From: Pseudoalteromonas ostreae
GTDB taxonomy: Bacteria > Pseudomonadota > Gammaproteobacteria > Enterobacterales > Alteromonadaceae
Assembly: GCF_018069805.1 (NCBI RefSeq)
Contig: NZ_JAGPYN010000004.1
Location: forward strand, 1-64,000
Length of the DNA: 64,000 nt
Direction: 5' to 3'
The translations under genes and the position numbers were made by a program. Below, piece by piece: positions 8,358 to 18,832 of the stretch (position 1 is its first letter; every line of letters starts with the position of its first letter). The notes under the pieces were generated by a model. It had not been told where the DNA came from. It did not search any database and saw nothing but the letters and a program-made list of their open reading frames with translations.

Positions 8358-11300
8358 TCACAGATCCCGCTTTCGCCAGAGCAAATACACTGCGGGTAGC
8401 ACTATCAAGGTTAACACAATCGCACTAAACATACCGCCGACCATCGGCGCGGCAATGCGGCTCATTACTTCACTGCCGGTGCCTGTGCCGTAAAGCACGG
8501 GGAGCAAACCGATAATAATAGTGGCGACTGTCATCATCACTGGGCGTACTCGCAGGCCTGCACCTTCGATTATGGCTTGTTTAAGCTCTGCAAAACTAAG
8601 CGTTGTACCTGCTAGCTTGGCTTGAGCACACTTTTCTTGGTAGGCTTGATTTAAGTACACCAGCATAATGACGCCAATTTCCACCGCGACCCCAGCAAGG
8701 GCAATAAAGCCCACTCCCACGGCAACTGAGAGGTTAAAGCCTTCTAAGTACATGAGCCAGATGCCGCCGATCATCGCCAGCGGTAAGGTTGCTATTATAA
8801 TTGCCACTTCTACAAAGCTTCGAAAGTTGAGGTACAACAACACAATAATAATCGCTAACGTGAGTGGCAACACATAGGCGAGCTTGGCTTTCGCACGTTC
8901 CATGTATTCATATTGCCCTGTCCAGGTTATTGAATAACCTGCTGGTAGCACTAGTTTTTCGTCAAGCACTTTGCGCGCATTGTCGACATAACTACCAATA
9001 TCAATGCCATCAATATCAATAAAGCTCCAGCCGTTTAAGCGGGCATTTTCGCTTTTTATGCCCGGCGGACCATCTTCAATAAATACGTCAGCCACATCGG
9101 CAAGAGCAATGCGTTGCCCTGCTGGGGTGACTATTGGCAATAGCATCAGTTCTTCGGGCGAATCCCGATAGTCTTGCGGATAACGTAAGTTTACCGGGTA
9201 ACGCTCTTGACCTTCGACCGTTTCGGTTACATTCATGCCGCCAATTGCGGTGGCAACCACTTGCTGCACATCGGCAATATTTAAGCTGTAACGGGCGGCT
9301 TTTTCACGGTTGATATCGACCTTTATATAACGCCCACCCGCTACTCGCTCAGAGTAAACGGAAGCCGTGCCGGGTACATCTTTAAGTAACACTTCAATCT
9401 GCTGGCCAATTTTTTGAATCTCGCTCAAATTTGGTCCCGCAACTTTAATGCCCACAGGGGTTTTAATCCCAGTTGCCAGCATATCAATACGAGTTTTGAT
9501 CGGCATCACCCATGCATTAGTCAGGCCTGGAAACTTCACTAAGCCGTCGAGTTGTTTTTTCAATTTGTCTAAGGTCATGCCTTCGCGCCACTGATCTTTT
9601 GGCTTGAGCTGAATAAAGGTTTCAATCATGGTCAGTGGCGCAGGATCGGTTGCTGTTTCTGCCCGGCCGACTTTACCAAATACGGTTAACACCTCTGGCA
9701 CTGTGGCGATGAGTTTATCGGTTTGTTGTAAAATCTCTCGTGCTTTCCCAATCGATAAACCAGGATAAGTCGTCGGCATATACATTAAATCGCCTTCATC
9801 CAGCGGTGGAATAAACTCACTGCCAATTTTATTGACCGGATAAAAGCCTATCACCGCCACCACCACAGCCAGTGCTAAAGTCATTTTAGGGAACCGCAAA
9901 ACCGTGTTCAGCAGCGGCTTGTAAGCATTCACTAGCAAGCGGTTTACTGGGTTGTTTTGCTCAGAAATAACTTTGCCGCGTATAAAGTAACCCATTAATA
10001 CAGGTACTAAAGTGATAGCTAATCCTGCAGATGCGGCCATGGCATAGGTTTTAGTGTACGCTAACGGAGCAAACATCCGGCCTTCTTGGGCTTCTAAAAT
10101 AAACACTGGCATAAAGCTCACGGTAATAATCAGCAAGCTAAAAAACAGCGCTGGGCCAACTTCACTGGCAGCATCGGTGACCACTTGCCAGCGGTTTTCA
10201 TCGGTTAGTGGCGTTTTTTCCATGTGTTTATGCATGTTTTCGATCATTACAATCGCGCCGTCGGTCATCGCGCCAATGGCGATTGCAATACCACCCAGCG
10301 ACATTATATTGGCGTTTATGCCTTGCCAATACATGATGATAAATGCCGTTAATATTCCCAGCGGTAAAGTGATAATTGCCACTAAGGATGAGCGCACATG
10401 AAACAAAAACACAATACAAATAAGCGCCACCACCACTAACTCTTCAAGCAGTTTGCTGGTGAGGTTATCCACGGCATTTTTGATCAAATTAGAGCGGTCA
10501 TACACAGGCACAATTTCTACCCCATCGGGTAAGCCTTTGCTGAGTGATTCAAGTTTTGCTTTCACCAGCTCTATGGTTTTTTGTGCGTTTTCGCCATAGC
10601 GCATCACCACTACGCCACCAGCTACTTCGCCCTCGCCGTTTAGCTCAGCAATGCCACGGCGCATTTGTGGCCCAAGGCGAATATCGGCTACATCGCGTAA
10701 TTGCAGCGGTGTGCCGTTGGCATTCACCCCAAGTGGAATTGCCTCTAAATCAGCGACGCTTTTTATATAACCGGTGCTGGTTACCATGTATTCGGCTTCG
10801 GCCATTTCCACCACCGAAGCGCCCATTTCTTGGTTACCTTGCTTAATTGCGGTTTGAATTAAACTCAGTGGTATGCCATAAGCACGCAGCTTATCTGGCT
10901 CTACATTGACTTGATATTGCTTAACCATGCCGCCCACAGAAGCAACCTCTGACACGCCAGGTACGGTTTGCAATTCAAACTTTAAAAACCAATCTTGCAA
11001 GCTGCGTAACTGGCTAATGTCGTGCTGGTTGGTTTTATCCACCAGCGCGTATAAATAAATCCAACCAACACCGGTGGCATCGGGGCCCAGCTCTGCGGTT
11101 GCGCTGTCGGGCAAGCGGCTTGCTACTTGACTTAAATACTCTTGCACTCGGCTTCGTGCCCAGTAAAGATCGGTGTTTTCATCAAAGATGACATATACGT
11201 AGGAATCACCAAAAAATGAAAAACCACGTACCGTTTGCGCCCCGGGTACTGAGAGCATCGCGGTGGTAAGTGGGAAAGTAACCTGATCTTGCACCACCTG

Positions 11301-11474
11301 TGGCGCTTGCCCTGGGTATGAGGTTTTTACAATCACCTGCACATCGGATAAATCAGGTAAGGCATCAACTGGGGTATTTTTTACCGCAAATAAACCACTG
11401 CCAATGAGTATTGCTGTTAGCAATAATACAAAAAAGCGATTGGTAACGGACCAACGAATAACTGCTGCTATCAT
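8358..11474 (-). CDS. cusA: Copper/silver RND efflux pump, inner-membrane subunit
   Basis: 1038 residues, full length for heavy-metal RND pumps. The start [15 protein letters not shown] gives the first membrane helix; large periplasmic loops lie after TM1 and TM7, and twelve helices are expected. The three methionines that form the CusA relay are visible: M566 (YMPTT), M633 (GMTLD) and M665 (TRIDMLATG). TM4 carries the acidic residue in [13 protein letters not shown] for proton coupling. It takes Cu(I)/Ag(I) from periplasm or inner membrane and passes it through CusB and CusC. It has GGAGG just before ATG and is separated from cusB by 8 bases, last gene of the cusCBA operon. Confidence 0.95.
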   Translation of the reverse strand: MIAAVIRWSVTNRFFVLLLTAILIGSGLFAVKNTPVDALPDLSDVQVIVKTSYPGQAPQVVQDQVTFPLTTAMLSVPGAQTVRGFSFFGDSYVYVIFDENTDLYWARSRVQEYLSQVASRLPDSATAELGPDATGVGWIYLYALVDKTNQHDISQLRSLQDWFLKFELQTVPGVSEVASVGGMVKQYQVNVEPDKLRAYGIPLSLIQTAIKQGNQEMGASVVEMAEAEYMVTSTGYIKSVADLEAIPLGVNANGTPLQLRDVADIRLGPQMRRGIAELNGEGEVAGGVVVMRYGENAQKTIELVKAKLESLSKGLPDGVEIVPVYDRSNLIKNAVDNLTSKLLEELVVVALICIVFLFHVRSSLVAIITLPLGILTAFIIMYWQGINANIMSLGGIAIAIGAMTDGAIVMIENMHKHMEKTPLTDENRWQVVTDAASEVGPALFFSLLIITVSFMPVFILEAQEGRMFAPLAYTKTYAMAASAGLAITLVPVLMGYFIRGKVISEQNNPVNRLLVNAYKPLLNTVLRFPKMTLALAVVVAVIGFYPVNKIGSEFIPPLDEGDLMYMPTTYPGLSIGKAREILQQTDKLIATVPEVLTVFGKVGRAETATDPAPLTMIETFIQLKPKDQWREGMTLDKLKKQLDGLVKFPGLTNAWVMPIKTRIDMLATGIKTPVGIKVAGPNLSEIQKIGQQIEVLLKDVPGTASVYSERVAGGRYIKVDINREKAARYSLNIADVQQVVATAIGGMNVTETVEGQERYPVNLRYPQDYRDSPEELMLLPIVTPAGQRIALADVADVFIEDGPPGIKSENARLNGWSFIDIDGIDIGSYVDNARKVLDEKLVLPAGYSITWTGQYEYMERAKAKLAYVLPLTLAIIIVLLYLNFRSFVEVAIIIATLPLAMIGGIWLMYLEGFNLSVAVGVGFIALAGVAVEIGVIMLVYLNQAYQEKCAQAKLAGTTLSFAELKQAIIEGAGLRVRPVMMTVATIIIGLLPVLYGTGTGSEVMSRIAAPMVGGMFSAIVLTLIVLPAVYLLWRKRDL

Positions 11475-11482
11475 AAAGCCTC

Positions 11483-13228
11483 CTAATGTCCGTTATGCGA
11501 TGACATGGCGCTATTGTCACTAGTTCGCATGCTTGATTCAGTATCGATACGCTGGATCACGAACTCACCATCTTGCACACTAAAAGTAAATGTCAGCTGT
11601 TGCTTCGGCTCAAGGCTACTTAAATCAATATGTTCAGCAAACATAAAGTCCATAGTGGCCGGATCCCGGTGCCATTTTTCAATTGCCCCACGGCTAATAT
11701 TGGCAGTGCGCTGGGCTTTATCAATGCTGTTGATAGTACCGGTTACGGTCGCCATATTTTGTGCTTCGCTCATCATATGGGTGGAATCCATAATATGAAT
11801 ACCGCTAATCATGTAACTGCTATCGGCTTTTTTAGTCAACTCAAAATGCAGTGTTTGCCCAGCTTGTAGCGCTTGAAAATCAACGCTATCGGCAACCGTA
11901 AAGTCCATTTTCATACTAGGCCAATCGAGCTCTTCAATTGGGTCATGGCTGATATTCACCATACGGTGACCTGTCATTACACTATTAACGACTCCTTTGC
12001 CCCACACACTAGTGATAGCTTCTGGTGTTTGCATGCGCTTAAAATCAGAGCTTTTGCTGGATTCTGAATCTAACAAGAATTGCGCTGACGTCACCACTTC
12101 ATCATCGGCTTCAACGCCCGCTAAAATAACGGCGTTATGGCTATCACTGCGGCCCAGTTCGACTGCCACCGATTTAAAGCGTCCTTCGCCTAAAGCGATA
12201 ACAACACGGTCTTGGGAACCGGTGCGGATCACCGCTTCTTTAGGTACTATAAGTTGTTGCTCAGCAGCTTTTGCATGAATGCTTACTTGCGCAAACATAT
12301 TCGGTTTTAGTTGGTGATCTTGGTTATTAAAGCGTAAACGCACCCGTAAAGTACGGTTTTTGGCATCCAATGTTGGGTAAATATAATCGACCTTACCGCG
12401 CCAGCTTTGTCCGGCAATATAATCAAGGGTCATAGTAACCGGTAAACCCACTTCAATTAGTTGTGCTTGGCGTTCGAATACCTCGGCTTCTACCCAAACT
12501 TCATCAAGTTGAGCAATACTCATCATTGAGGTGCCTGGCTTGACATAAAAACCTTCGCGCACATTAAGTTCATCAACCACACCACTTTGGCGAGCATAGA
12601 AGGTAATATTTTGCATCACCTTTTTATTAACTTGTAGGCGCTCGACAAAACCATCCGACACATTCAATGCTTTTAAGCGCGCTTTGGCTGCACGAATAAG
12701 CACGGTGTTATTACGATCAACAGCCAGTACAAATTCTTCTTGAGCATTTACCAGTTGCGGAGAATATAAGGTATACAGCGGTTCCCCTTGTTTTACCTGA
12801 TCGCCAGCGGCTTTAACGTACAGCGTTTCTATCCAGCCTTCTACACGCGGGTGAATATGCACTAACTGATCTTGATTGTATTGTACGTAGCCCACCGTTT
12901 TCACTTCACTTTGCAGTGCCTTGAGCTGTACTTTAGCCGTTCTAACCCCTAAATTATTAACAACAGCAGGGGAAATTGTCACTGCACCGGGACCATCTTG
13001 ATTGTTGTCAGCTCCTTCACTATACACAGGTACTAAGTCCATCCCCATTGGTGAAAGCCCTGGTGCATCACGGCGATAATTACTATCCATAGGCGCAACC
13101 CAATATAATGGTTTTTTCTCTGCGCTGATCACCTCAGGCTCTGTACTATTACCGAAAAAATACAAGCCACTAGCAGATATTCCTGCACCTATAAGTACGG
13201 CGATAAGCAATTTTAAATTAGTGTTCAC
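11483..13228 (-). CDS. cusB: Periplasmic adaptor of the Cus pump with two fused CusF-like domains
   Basis: 581 residues, much longer than the roughly 400 of a basic CusB. N-terminal membrane anchor (residues 5-25), then the metal-binding segment [20 protein letters not shown] before MGMDLVP, then hairpin/lipoyl/beta-barrel adaptor domains to about residue 400. The extension holds two CusF-type small barrels. The first keeps all four metal ligands at CusF spacing: H428, W436, M439 and M441. The second (about residues 495-565) has Arg, Arg and Ala at the first three positions and keeps only the last Met. It would bridge CusA and CusC and deliver Cu(I)/Ag(I). A His-rich tail (MSSHNGH) ends it. 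The start overlaps cusC by 11 bases. Confidence 0.93.
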   Translation of the reverse strand: MNTNLKLLIAVLIGAGISASGLYFFGNSTEPEVISAEKKPLYWVAPMDSNYRRDAPGLSPMGMDLVPVYSEGADNNQDGPGAVTISPAVVNNLGVRTAKVQLKALQSEVKTVGYVQYNQDQLVHIHPRVEGWIETLYVKAAGDQVKQGEPLYTLYSPQLVNAQEEFVLAVDRNNTVLIRAAKARLKALNVSDGFVERLQVNKKVMQNITFYARQSGVVDELNVREGFYVKPGTSMMSIAQLDEVWVEAEVFERQAQLIEVGLPVTMTLDYIAGQSWRGKVDYIYPTLDAKNRTLRVRLRFNNQDHQLKPNMFAQVSIHAKAAEQQLIVPKEAVIRTGSQDRVVIALGEGRFKSVAVELGRSDSHNAVILAGVEADDEVVTSAQFLLDSESSKSSDFKRMQTPEAITSVWGKGVVNSVMTGHRMVNISHDPIEELDWPSMKMDFTVADSVDFQALQAGQTLHFELTKKADSSYMISGIHIMDSTHMMSEAQNMATVTGTINSIDKAQRTANISRGAIEKWHRDPATMDFMFAEHIDLSSLEPKQQLTFTFSVQDGEFVIQRIDTESSMRTSDNSAMSSHNGH

Positions 13229-14546
13229 TGTGCTTTCCTGCTAATTGCTCAACCATCACAGCAGCATCTTTGCTACTAGCGTAATAATTCAGGCGAGCAA
13301 TAATAATTTGTTGATCAATCTCTATGTTTAACGCATCAATTTTGGCATTCAGTTCGCTGATTCGGGCGCGCATTACTTCTGAAAAGTCACCGTCATCACG
13401 GGTATAAGCATTTAATGTGGCTTGTGCTTGCTCTGCCATTTGTGGCAATAATTTAGTTTGATAAAGTGCATCACGCTTTGCTAATTGGGGCAACTGACTA
13501 AACTCTTTAAAATACATCCCTTTTAGCTTTTGTAATGCAATTAGTTTTTGAGTTTTCACCGCCTCAGCCATAGCTATCGCCGCATTAACTTGTTGGTCTT
13601 GGCGGTTATCAGTAAATAGTGGTAAATCAACACTCACACCAACTGAAAACAGATCCGCTCGGGAATCCCCCATTGGCGTATCATCGCGATAACCATAGCC
13701 CACATTTACCCCAAACTGCGGTTTATAGCCTTGTTTTGCCACCTCAACTTCTGTTTGTTTAGCCGCTACGGTTTTATCAATCGCGACAATCGCTGGGTGC
13801 GCCATTAATAATGGCATCAACTGTGCAAATTCAAGCTGCGCAAAATCAACTAAAGGCGCTATATCATGACGTTTTGCGCTAACAGGCTGAGTTAACATGT
13901 TGATTGGTAACCATTGCGATAAACGCTTTTTCGCGCTTTCGAACTGCTGCTCTAACACCACTAATTTATCTTCAAGGCGGGTTAACTCTAGCTGTGCTCG
14001 AATAATATCTTGTTGGCGGGTGTTACCTACTGAGCTGGCATAACTCGATTCAGTAATATCAATAAGTTGCGAGAACAATGCTTTATCTTGCTCAATTAAC
14101 GCAATACTTTGCTGGGCACGATATGCATTGAGCCAAGATTCAATAACAATGGTTTTTACTTGAGCGAGTCTGTCGGCTCGTAGCCAAGGATATTGCTGCG
14201 CCGACTGCGCTAACGCATGCTGCTTAAGCGCTAAGCTATCGCCACGGCTAAACATTTGGCTCACGCCAACTTTTAATTGGGTCATGCCTTCTTGGTCAAA
14301 AGCAAAACCGTCGGTGGGTAAATTCATTAAGCCCACCGTTAATACTGGATCCGGCAGTGTGCCTGCCGCTAAACTTTGTGCTTGTATAGCAGCTTGTTGA
14401 TATTTGCTGGCGGTTAGCCATGGCTCATTATCAAGTGCATAGCTGAGCGCTTCGTCAAGGCTTAATTCATTACTGTGTGCTGGAATTGCAGTTGTTAGCA
14501 TAAGCGCTAAAAAACTGCTTTTAAGTACTGCGAAGTGATTCATCAC
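13218..14546 (-). CDS. cusC: TolC-family outer-membrane channel of the Cus pump
   Basis: 442 residues with a cleavable signal peptide (ending near AHSNE), two outer-membrane efflux repeats and long coiled helices (residues about 140-220 and 340-430). It has no lipobox cysteine, unlike E. coli CusC. The trimer would form the exit duct for the Cus pump. It is the first gene of the cusCBA operon, overlapping cusB by 11 bases; the copper-linked small gene lies 83 bases upstream. The symbol is by operon position; the protein on its own is a generic TolC-family member. Confidence 0.88.
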   Translation of the reverse strand: MMNHFAVLKSSFLALMLTTAIPAHSNELSLDEALSYALDNEPWLTASKYQQAAIQAQSLAAGTLPDPVLTVGLMNLPTDGFAFDQEGMTQLKVGVSQMFSRGDSLALKQHALAQSAQQYPWLRADRLAQVKTIVIESWLNAYRAQQSIALIEQDKALFSQLIDITESSYASSVGNTRQQDIIRAQLELTRLEDKLVVLEQQFESAKKRLSQWLPINMLTQPVSAKRHDIAPLVDFAQLEFAQLMPLLMAHPAIVAIDKTVAAKQTEVEVAKQGYKPQFGVNVGYGYRDDTPMGDSRADLFSVGVSVDLPLFTDNRQDQQVNAAIAMAEAVKTQKLIALQKLKGMYFKEFSQLPQLAKRDALYQTKLLPQMAEQAQATLNAYTRDDGDFSEVMRARISELNAKIDALNIEIDQQIIIARLNYYASSKDAAVMVEQLAGKHSEH

Positions 14547-14629
14547 TTACTCCACTAAAATTAAAAGACAACTAAATTTAGGGGCAGAAAAGGTGATTTA
14601 GGTAAATTTTAGACGCACCTATCCTGCAA

Positions 14630-15004
14630 TTAAGCAGGCATAGGAGGGCGATACAGTGAACTGGCTATACGATGTTGATTTTGCGGGATATAAAGTTGTA
14701 CTTTTTCAGACGTTGTCAGTATAACGGTAACTAACACACTCATGTTTAACATTGAGTGAGTACTGCAGGCGCTCATTGGACAACCACACTCTTGATTAGC
14801 GCTTGCGTCATCGTCATCGTCACAACAATCCATGTTCATCATACCCGCAGACATGTCGTGATGCATATCACTACTATCAGCCATAGTTGCATGTGGTTGA
14901 CTCATGTGTGGCATATCACAACTCATAGTTACAGACGCAACCGCTTGACCCACTAAAGTGAGCAATAAAACGACTGTGAATAAACTAATATAAATGCGTT
15001 GCAA
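14630..15004 (-). CDS. CopL-like secreted His/Met/Cys/Asp-rich metal protein
   Basis: 124 residues: signal peptide (MQRIYISLFTVVLLLTLVGQAVAS) followed by a dense metal-ligand region (residues 28-85) containing CDMPHM, SSDMHHDMSAGMMNMD, CCDDDDD and CGCPMSAC, then a plain C-terminal hydrophobic segment. It resembles the CopL-type leader/regulatory proteins placed upstream of copper-export genes. Sitting just ahead of cusC on the same strand, it is likely co-regulated with the pump and may buffer periplasmic copper or affect expression. No cognate CueR-type regulator gene is visible in the window. The ligand richness is certain; family assignment is moderate. Confidence 0.7.
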   Translation of the reverse strand: MQRIYISLFTVVLLLTLVGQAVASVTMSCDMPHMSQPHATMADSSDMHHDMSAGMMNMDCCDDDDDASANQECGCPMSACSTHSMLNMSVLVTVILTTSEKVQLYIPQNQHRIASSLYRPPMPA

Positions 15005-15081
15005 AAAAGTGCCTTTTATAAATTAGGTTCTAGGTTCTATTCTAGCGGAGTTTATGATAACGATTTAGTTAACACAAACAT

Positions 15082-15690
15082 TTAACTATTTTTTGGCGTA
15101 ACTTTAATTAAGCTGCTGGCGGCGATGGCAAATAAGCAATAACCGGTAAAGTACCAAAAACCTGTACCAAATTCGGCATGCATGTTGATCAGTTCCCCCA
15201 TCTGGCTATCGGCGTTACCAGCAAGGTAAGCCACAATCAAAGCAATCACAAATACATCTACCATGCTCCATTTACTCAAGCCTTGTATAACTTGACCGAG
15301 TATATGCTTAAATTTGTTCATCGGTATTAAACAATAAGCTAATTGCATCAACAGTTTTAAAGCTGGCACCACAATTGAAAACAATGCTACTAATGCTGCG
15401 ACTAGGTAATTTTTATTATTGGCAAGTTCGTTAACCGTACCCCAAATGCTTCGTGTTTTTTTATAAGCACTAATTTCACCTTCGAGTTTATCAAGGCCCA
15501 ACATGCTCGATGCCATCATTAACATATTGCGGGTATTACGGTCACCTTCATCAGCAATCATAGCAATGCCCGTTTTAGCGAGCTTTGATTTATCAATTTT
15601 CCCCTCAAGGGTTAGCACAGGCTGAGTAACACCAGGTAATAACAACGCCAGAGCAATTAAAATAGTCGTGATCGGCAGTAATAAACGCAT
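15082..15690 (-). CDS. Paraquat-inducible protein A family membrane protein
   Basis: 202 residues with four predicted membrane helices (residues about 5-24, 95-120, 140-165, 175-195). It begins MRLLLPITTILIALALLLPG, and the central FSIVVPALKLLMQ matches the PqiA-family signature. Members are inner-membrane parts of lipid-trafficking (MCE) systems; this one is short and alone, with no pqiB beside it, so a partner elsewhere is assumed. A monocistronic gene between the copper locus and a signalling gene. Confidence 0.78.
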   Translation of the reverse strand: MRLLLPITTILIALALLLPGVTQPVLTLEGKIDKSKLAKTGIAMIADEGDRNTRNMLMMASSMLGLDKLEGEISAYKKTRSIWGTVNELANNKNYLVAALVALFSIVVPALKLLMQLAYCLIPMNKFKHILGQVIQGLSKWSMVDVFVIALIVAYLAGNADSQMGELINMHAEFGTGFWYFTGYCLFAIAASSLIKVTPKNS

Positions 15691-15737
15691 CGTCGTCTTT
15701 TAAAGTATATTGATGATGATGCATCATACTCAAGGTA

Positions 15738-17012
15738 TTAAACGTCTTCAATAATTGAGGCTAAAACCTCATCGCCGTATTGGCGTGCTACAAGCATGGC
15801 ATTATAAACAATATCAATGGGAGAAGCTGGGCGTATGGTTTCTAACAATTTAGCCGCTAATGGCCAATTATCTTCTTCTACCGCGCGAGCTAACTGTAAA
15901 GTAGCACCTAACATACCGTTAAAATTAAGCAGTGCACTCGATAAATCATCGCCTAAACAAAACTCTTTTGCGATAACATCCAGTTCCATATTTAAAATAG
16001 CATCGAGCACTGACATCAAGCCAACTAAGTAACCACGCTGAGACATTTCCTTACCACCAGGCTCTAGCATTAACTGCATGAAATGCGCACGAGTTAACCC
16101 CAACTTAGTTAGTTCACTAGGTTTATCAACCCCTAGCTCACTAAGCGCCAACACTCTTACAAATTGACGAATTGCATCTTCACCTAAATAAATAACCGCT
16201 TGTGAAATAGAGGTGATCACTAAATTTTGGTTACCAGAGCGTGCATTCACTAATTTAAGAATACGGGCAGTCAAACCGACGTCTTTCGCTACCCGCTTGT
16301 GGACTTCATCAAAATCGAGATCTGGGCGCGACGTACAACGCAACAAATCAAAAACAGCAAATTTAGATGGTTCAACATTACGGTAGCTGAGCATTTCTGG
16401 ACGCGCGAAAAAGAAGCCTTGAAAGTAATCGCAGCCGGCACTTTTTAGCAGCATAAATTGTTCGTGTGTTTCAATTCGTTCAACGATAATTTTTACATCA
16501 GGAAAACGGCGTTTAAGCTTTTTTAACAGCATATTGGTTTTAATGATGGGCTCTTCAACTTCAAGCTTTATATAGTCAACTAAATGTAATAATGGATCCC
16601 ATTTTTCATCGCCATCATAATCATCAAGAGCAAAAGTATAGCCATCTTTTTTTAGAGCCGTTACACGATTGGTCACTTTATCAATGTTGTCGGCTCGTTC
16701 AACAATTTCTATAACTGCGCTATCGGGTTGCAATAATTTAGGAAAATCATCTAACAAGGCATCTGAAGAAAGATTTATAAAAGCGCGTTGGTTCGCAGTA
16801 AGTTTATTGATGCCAATCAGCATTAAAGCGTTAAAAAACAGCCGCCCAGTAGCCTGACCATCTGTTGTACCAACAGGAAACGCGTTATTTATCGAATCTC
16901 GATACAGTAATTCGTATGCATAAATGCCTGTTTCAGCATCAAAAATTGGCTGCCTGGCAATGTATTGTGTAACAAGTTTTGGCACCTTGGCGGTTATTTG
17001 CGTATCAAGCAT
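15738..17012 (-). CDS. EAL-HDOD signalling protein with degenerate EAL domain
   Basis: 424 residues: EAL-like domain (residues about 15-215) and HDOD domain (about 215-410). The EAL signature is replaced by YELLYRDS, while ALDDYDG partly keeps a metal site, so phosphodiesterase activity is unlikely. This is the architecture of YuxH/CdgJ-type proteins, which influence motility and c-di-GMP responses by protein contact. FARPEMLSYR and SRPDLDFDEVHKRVAKD mark the junction. Standalone gene with a leaderless-looking AT-rich upstream region. Confidence 0.85.
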   Translation of the reverse strand: MLDTQITAKVPKLVTQYIARQPIFDAETGIYAYELLYRDSINNAFPVGTTDGQATGRLFFNALMLIGINKLTANQRAFINLSSDALLDDFPKLLQPDSAVIEIVERADNIDKVTNRVTALKKDGYTFALDDYDGDEKWDPLLHLVDYIKLEVEEPIIKTNMLLKKLKRRFPDVKIIVERIETHEQFMLLKSAGCDYFQGFFFARPEMLSYRNVEPSKFAVFDLLRCTSRPDLDFDEVHKRVAKDVGLTARILKLVNARSGNQNLVITSISQAVIYLGEDAIRQFVRVLALSELGVDKPSELTKLGLTRAHFMQLMLEPGGKEMSQRGYLVGLMSVLDAILNMELDVIAKEFCLGDDLSSALLNFNGMLGATLQLARAVEEDNWPLAAKLLETIRPASPIDIVYNAMLVARQYGDEVLASIIEDV

Positions 17013-17271
17013 ATTATTTCCTGCTAATAACTATAGTGACTCATGCCAGCTAAATTGTTGTTATTTTATGTACTCAGTATAGTAAGGTTTTTGCGCCTTG
17101 CCTAAACTTAAGAATAAGCAATAATGCTCCTTTTACTGAATGTCTGCAAACGACCTGTAAAACCAAACTTTTCACTATACCCACACTAAAATAATGGATA
17201 AGTTCTAATTTGACTGATGATTGAGTATAATAACAGCTTACTTTTCTGTTAACCCCCAAAAGAGCCTTGAT

Positions 17272-17838
17272 ATGAGCATTGAACAAGCCTTAGTTGAACG
17301 CAGTAATAACCAATGTGAGTTATGTACTGCAACTGAAAACCTTTCTGTATACGAAGTGCCACCAGTCACTGAAGCTCATTCAGATAAATGTATTTATACC
17401 TGCCAAACGTGTAAAGAGCAAGTTGAAGCCACCACTGATATTATCCCTACTCATTGGCATTGCTTAAACGATAGCATGTGGAGCCAAACACCTGCGGTAC
17501 AAGTGGTGGCGTATCGTATGCTAACCCGTTTAGCTGCTGATAATGGCTGGGCACAAGATGCGCTAGATATGATCTATCTTGAAGAAGATACACTAGCATG
17601 GGCTAAAAAAGTTCTTGCTGAAAATGATGATATTAAACATGTTGATAGCAACGGCGTAGTACTGCAAGCCGGTGATACAGTCACACTTATAAAAGATTTA
17701 GATGTTAAAGGCAGTAGCTTAACGGCTAAACGTGGTACTGCTGTGCGTAATATAGGTTTAACCAGCAACCCTGAACATATAGAAGGGCGTGTTGACGGTC
17801 AGCGCATTGTTATTTTGACCAAGTTTGTGAAGAAGTAA
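17272..17838 (+). CDS. phnA: PhnA-domain protein
   Basis: 188 residues from the ATG at 17272. An upstream in-frame codon at 17221 lacks family similarity. An N-terminal zinc ribbon (CELC and CQTC pairs) is followed by a middle region and the C-terminal PhnA domain (GDTVTLIKDLDVKGSS, then a KRGTAVRNIGLT strand and VILTKFVKK). Despite the name, family members are not part of the phosphonate lyase; the role is unclear, although related proteins bind zinc. Ends in a strong intrinsic terminator. Confidence 0.86.
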   Translation: MSIEQALVERSNNQCELCTATENLSVYEVPPVTEAHSDKCIYTCQTCKEQVEATTDIIPTHWHCLNDSMWSQTPAVQVVAYRMLTRLAADNGWAQDALDMIYLEEDTLAWAKKVLAENDDIKHVDSNGVVLQAGDTVTLIKDLDVKGSSLTAKRGTAVRNIGLTSNPEHIEGRVDGQRIVILTKFVKK

Positions 17839-17852
17839 ATATCTCTCAGCCT

Positions 17853-17881
17853 AAAAAAGGTGCATTTATGCGCCTTTTTTT
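17853..17881 (+). terminator. Intrinsic terminator after phnA
   Basis: AAAAAAGGTGCA-ttta-TGCGCCTTTTTTT hairpin with a T-run, 15 bases past the stop. Confidence 0.8.
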
Positions 17882-17976
17882 GTTCCTAAATACAATTAAG
17901 CTATGATTAAGTAATCGCGCTGTAAACTACCCATAGATTAAAAATCAACCGCTCTATTTATTTCAAGGAATAAACC

Positions 17977-18792
17977 ATGCTATCGAACAAACCTTATTCA
18001 GTTTTAAAATCGATTGCCAGCATTAGTTTATTGGCCAGCAGTGCAATGGTACTTAACGGGTGTGAGCGCCTAGCAGCTCCACAGACTAAACAAACTAATA
18101 AAGATACAGCTATGGCCACTTTAACAATTCAAGTTAGCTACCTTGATCGCAGCATGTTACCTCCTAGCTCACAACTTACTGTGACTTTAGCTGATGTGTC
18201 AAAGATGGATACTGAAGCGGAAATAATTAGTCAACAAACTGTTGATATCAATAGCGCTCCGCCTTATACGGTAGAACTTAGCTACGACGCGAGCAAAATG
18301 CAGCAACGTCATCGCTATAGTGTGATGGCACGGATCACCAATCAAGACCAACTATTATATGTAAGCACTACACATAACAATCCATTTGAGCAATCACAAC
18401 AAGCACCTTATGAAGTCGTAGTGTCTAAAGTTGCAGCACCAAAACCAAATGTCGATTTGGTGAATACCTATTTCAAAGCAGTCACTTTAAATGGCGTGCA
18501 AGTCACTGTTGAAACAAAAGAACCCTTTATTCAATTTAGTAAAGATAACAAAAGCCATGGCTTTTTAGGCTGCAATAATTTTGCTGGTAGTTATCAAGCA
18601 GATCAACAGACACTGACATTCAGCCCGCAAGCTAGCACTAGAAAAATGTGCTCTCAGGGGATGGAACAAGAAGCTGCAATGTCTGGCGTACTAGAAAATA
18701 CTGCGACGTGGGATATTAATGGTGAATCACTCACCTTAAAAGATAAGCAAGGTAAAGTATTGGCAACTTTTAAAGCCGTGTACTTTAATTAA
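17977..18792 (+). CDS. META-domain lipoprotein with N-terminal YbaY-like domain
   Basis: 271 residues. Lipoprotein signal (VLNGC, Cys29), a YbaY-like beta domain (residues about 45-150; SYLDRSMLPPSSQLTVTL) and a C-terminal META domain (about 155-268; FLGCNNFAGSY and STRKMC). It is probably anchored in the outer membrane. META (HslJ-like) proteins are linked to stress and membrane integrity, but a molecular function is not known. Codon use and spacing look native. Confidence 0.85.
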   Translation: MLSNKPYSVLKSIASISLLASSAMVLNGCERLAAPQTKQTNKDTAMATLTIQVSYLDRSMLPPSSQLTVTLADVSKMDTEAEIISQQTVDINSAPPYTVELSYDASKMQQRHRYSVMARITNQDQLLYVSTTHNNPFEQSQQAPYEVVVSKVAAPKPNVDLVNTYFKAVTLNGVQVTVETKEPFIQFSKDNKSHGFLGCNNFAGSYQADQQTLTFSPQASTRKMCSQGMEQEAAMSGVLENTATWDINGESLTLKDKQGKVLATFKAVYFN

Positions 18793-18802
18793 CTCTGTAA
18801 TT

Positions 18803-18826
18803 AAACGCCCAGTGACCTGGGCGTTT
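18803..18826. terminator. Bidirectional terminator between the META lipoprotein and rlmJ
   Basis: AAACGCCCAG/CTGGGCGTTT perfect stem in the 40-base gap between convergent genes. Confidence 0.75.
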
Positions 18827-18832
18827 CAATGT

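Noticed and set aside
10054..10846. Plus-strand open frames inside cusA
   Set aside because: Opposite-strand shadows of a strongly conserved pump gene, no ribosome sites and no protein-like features.
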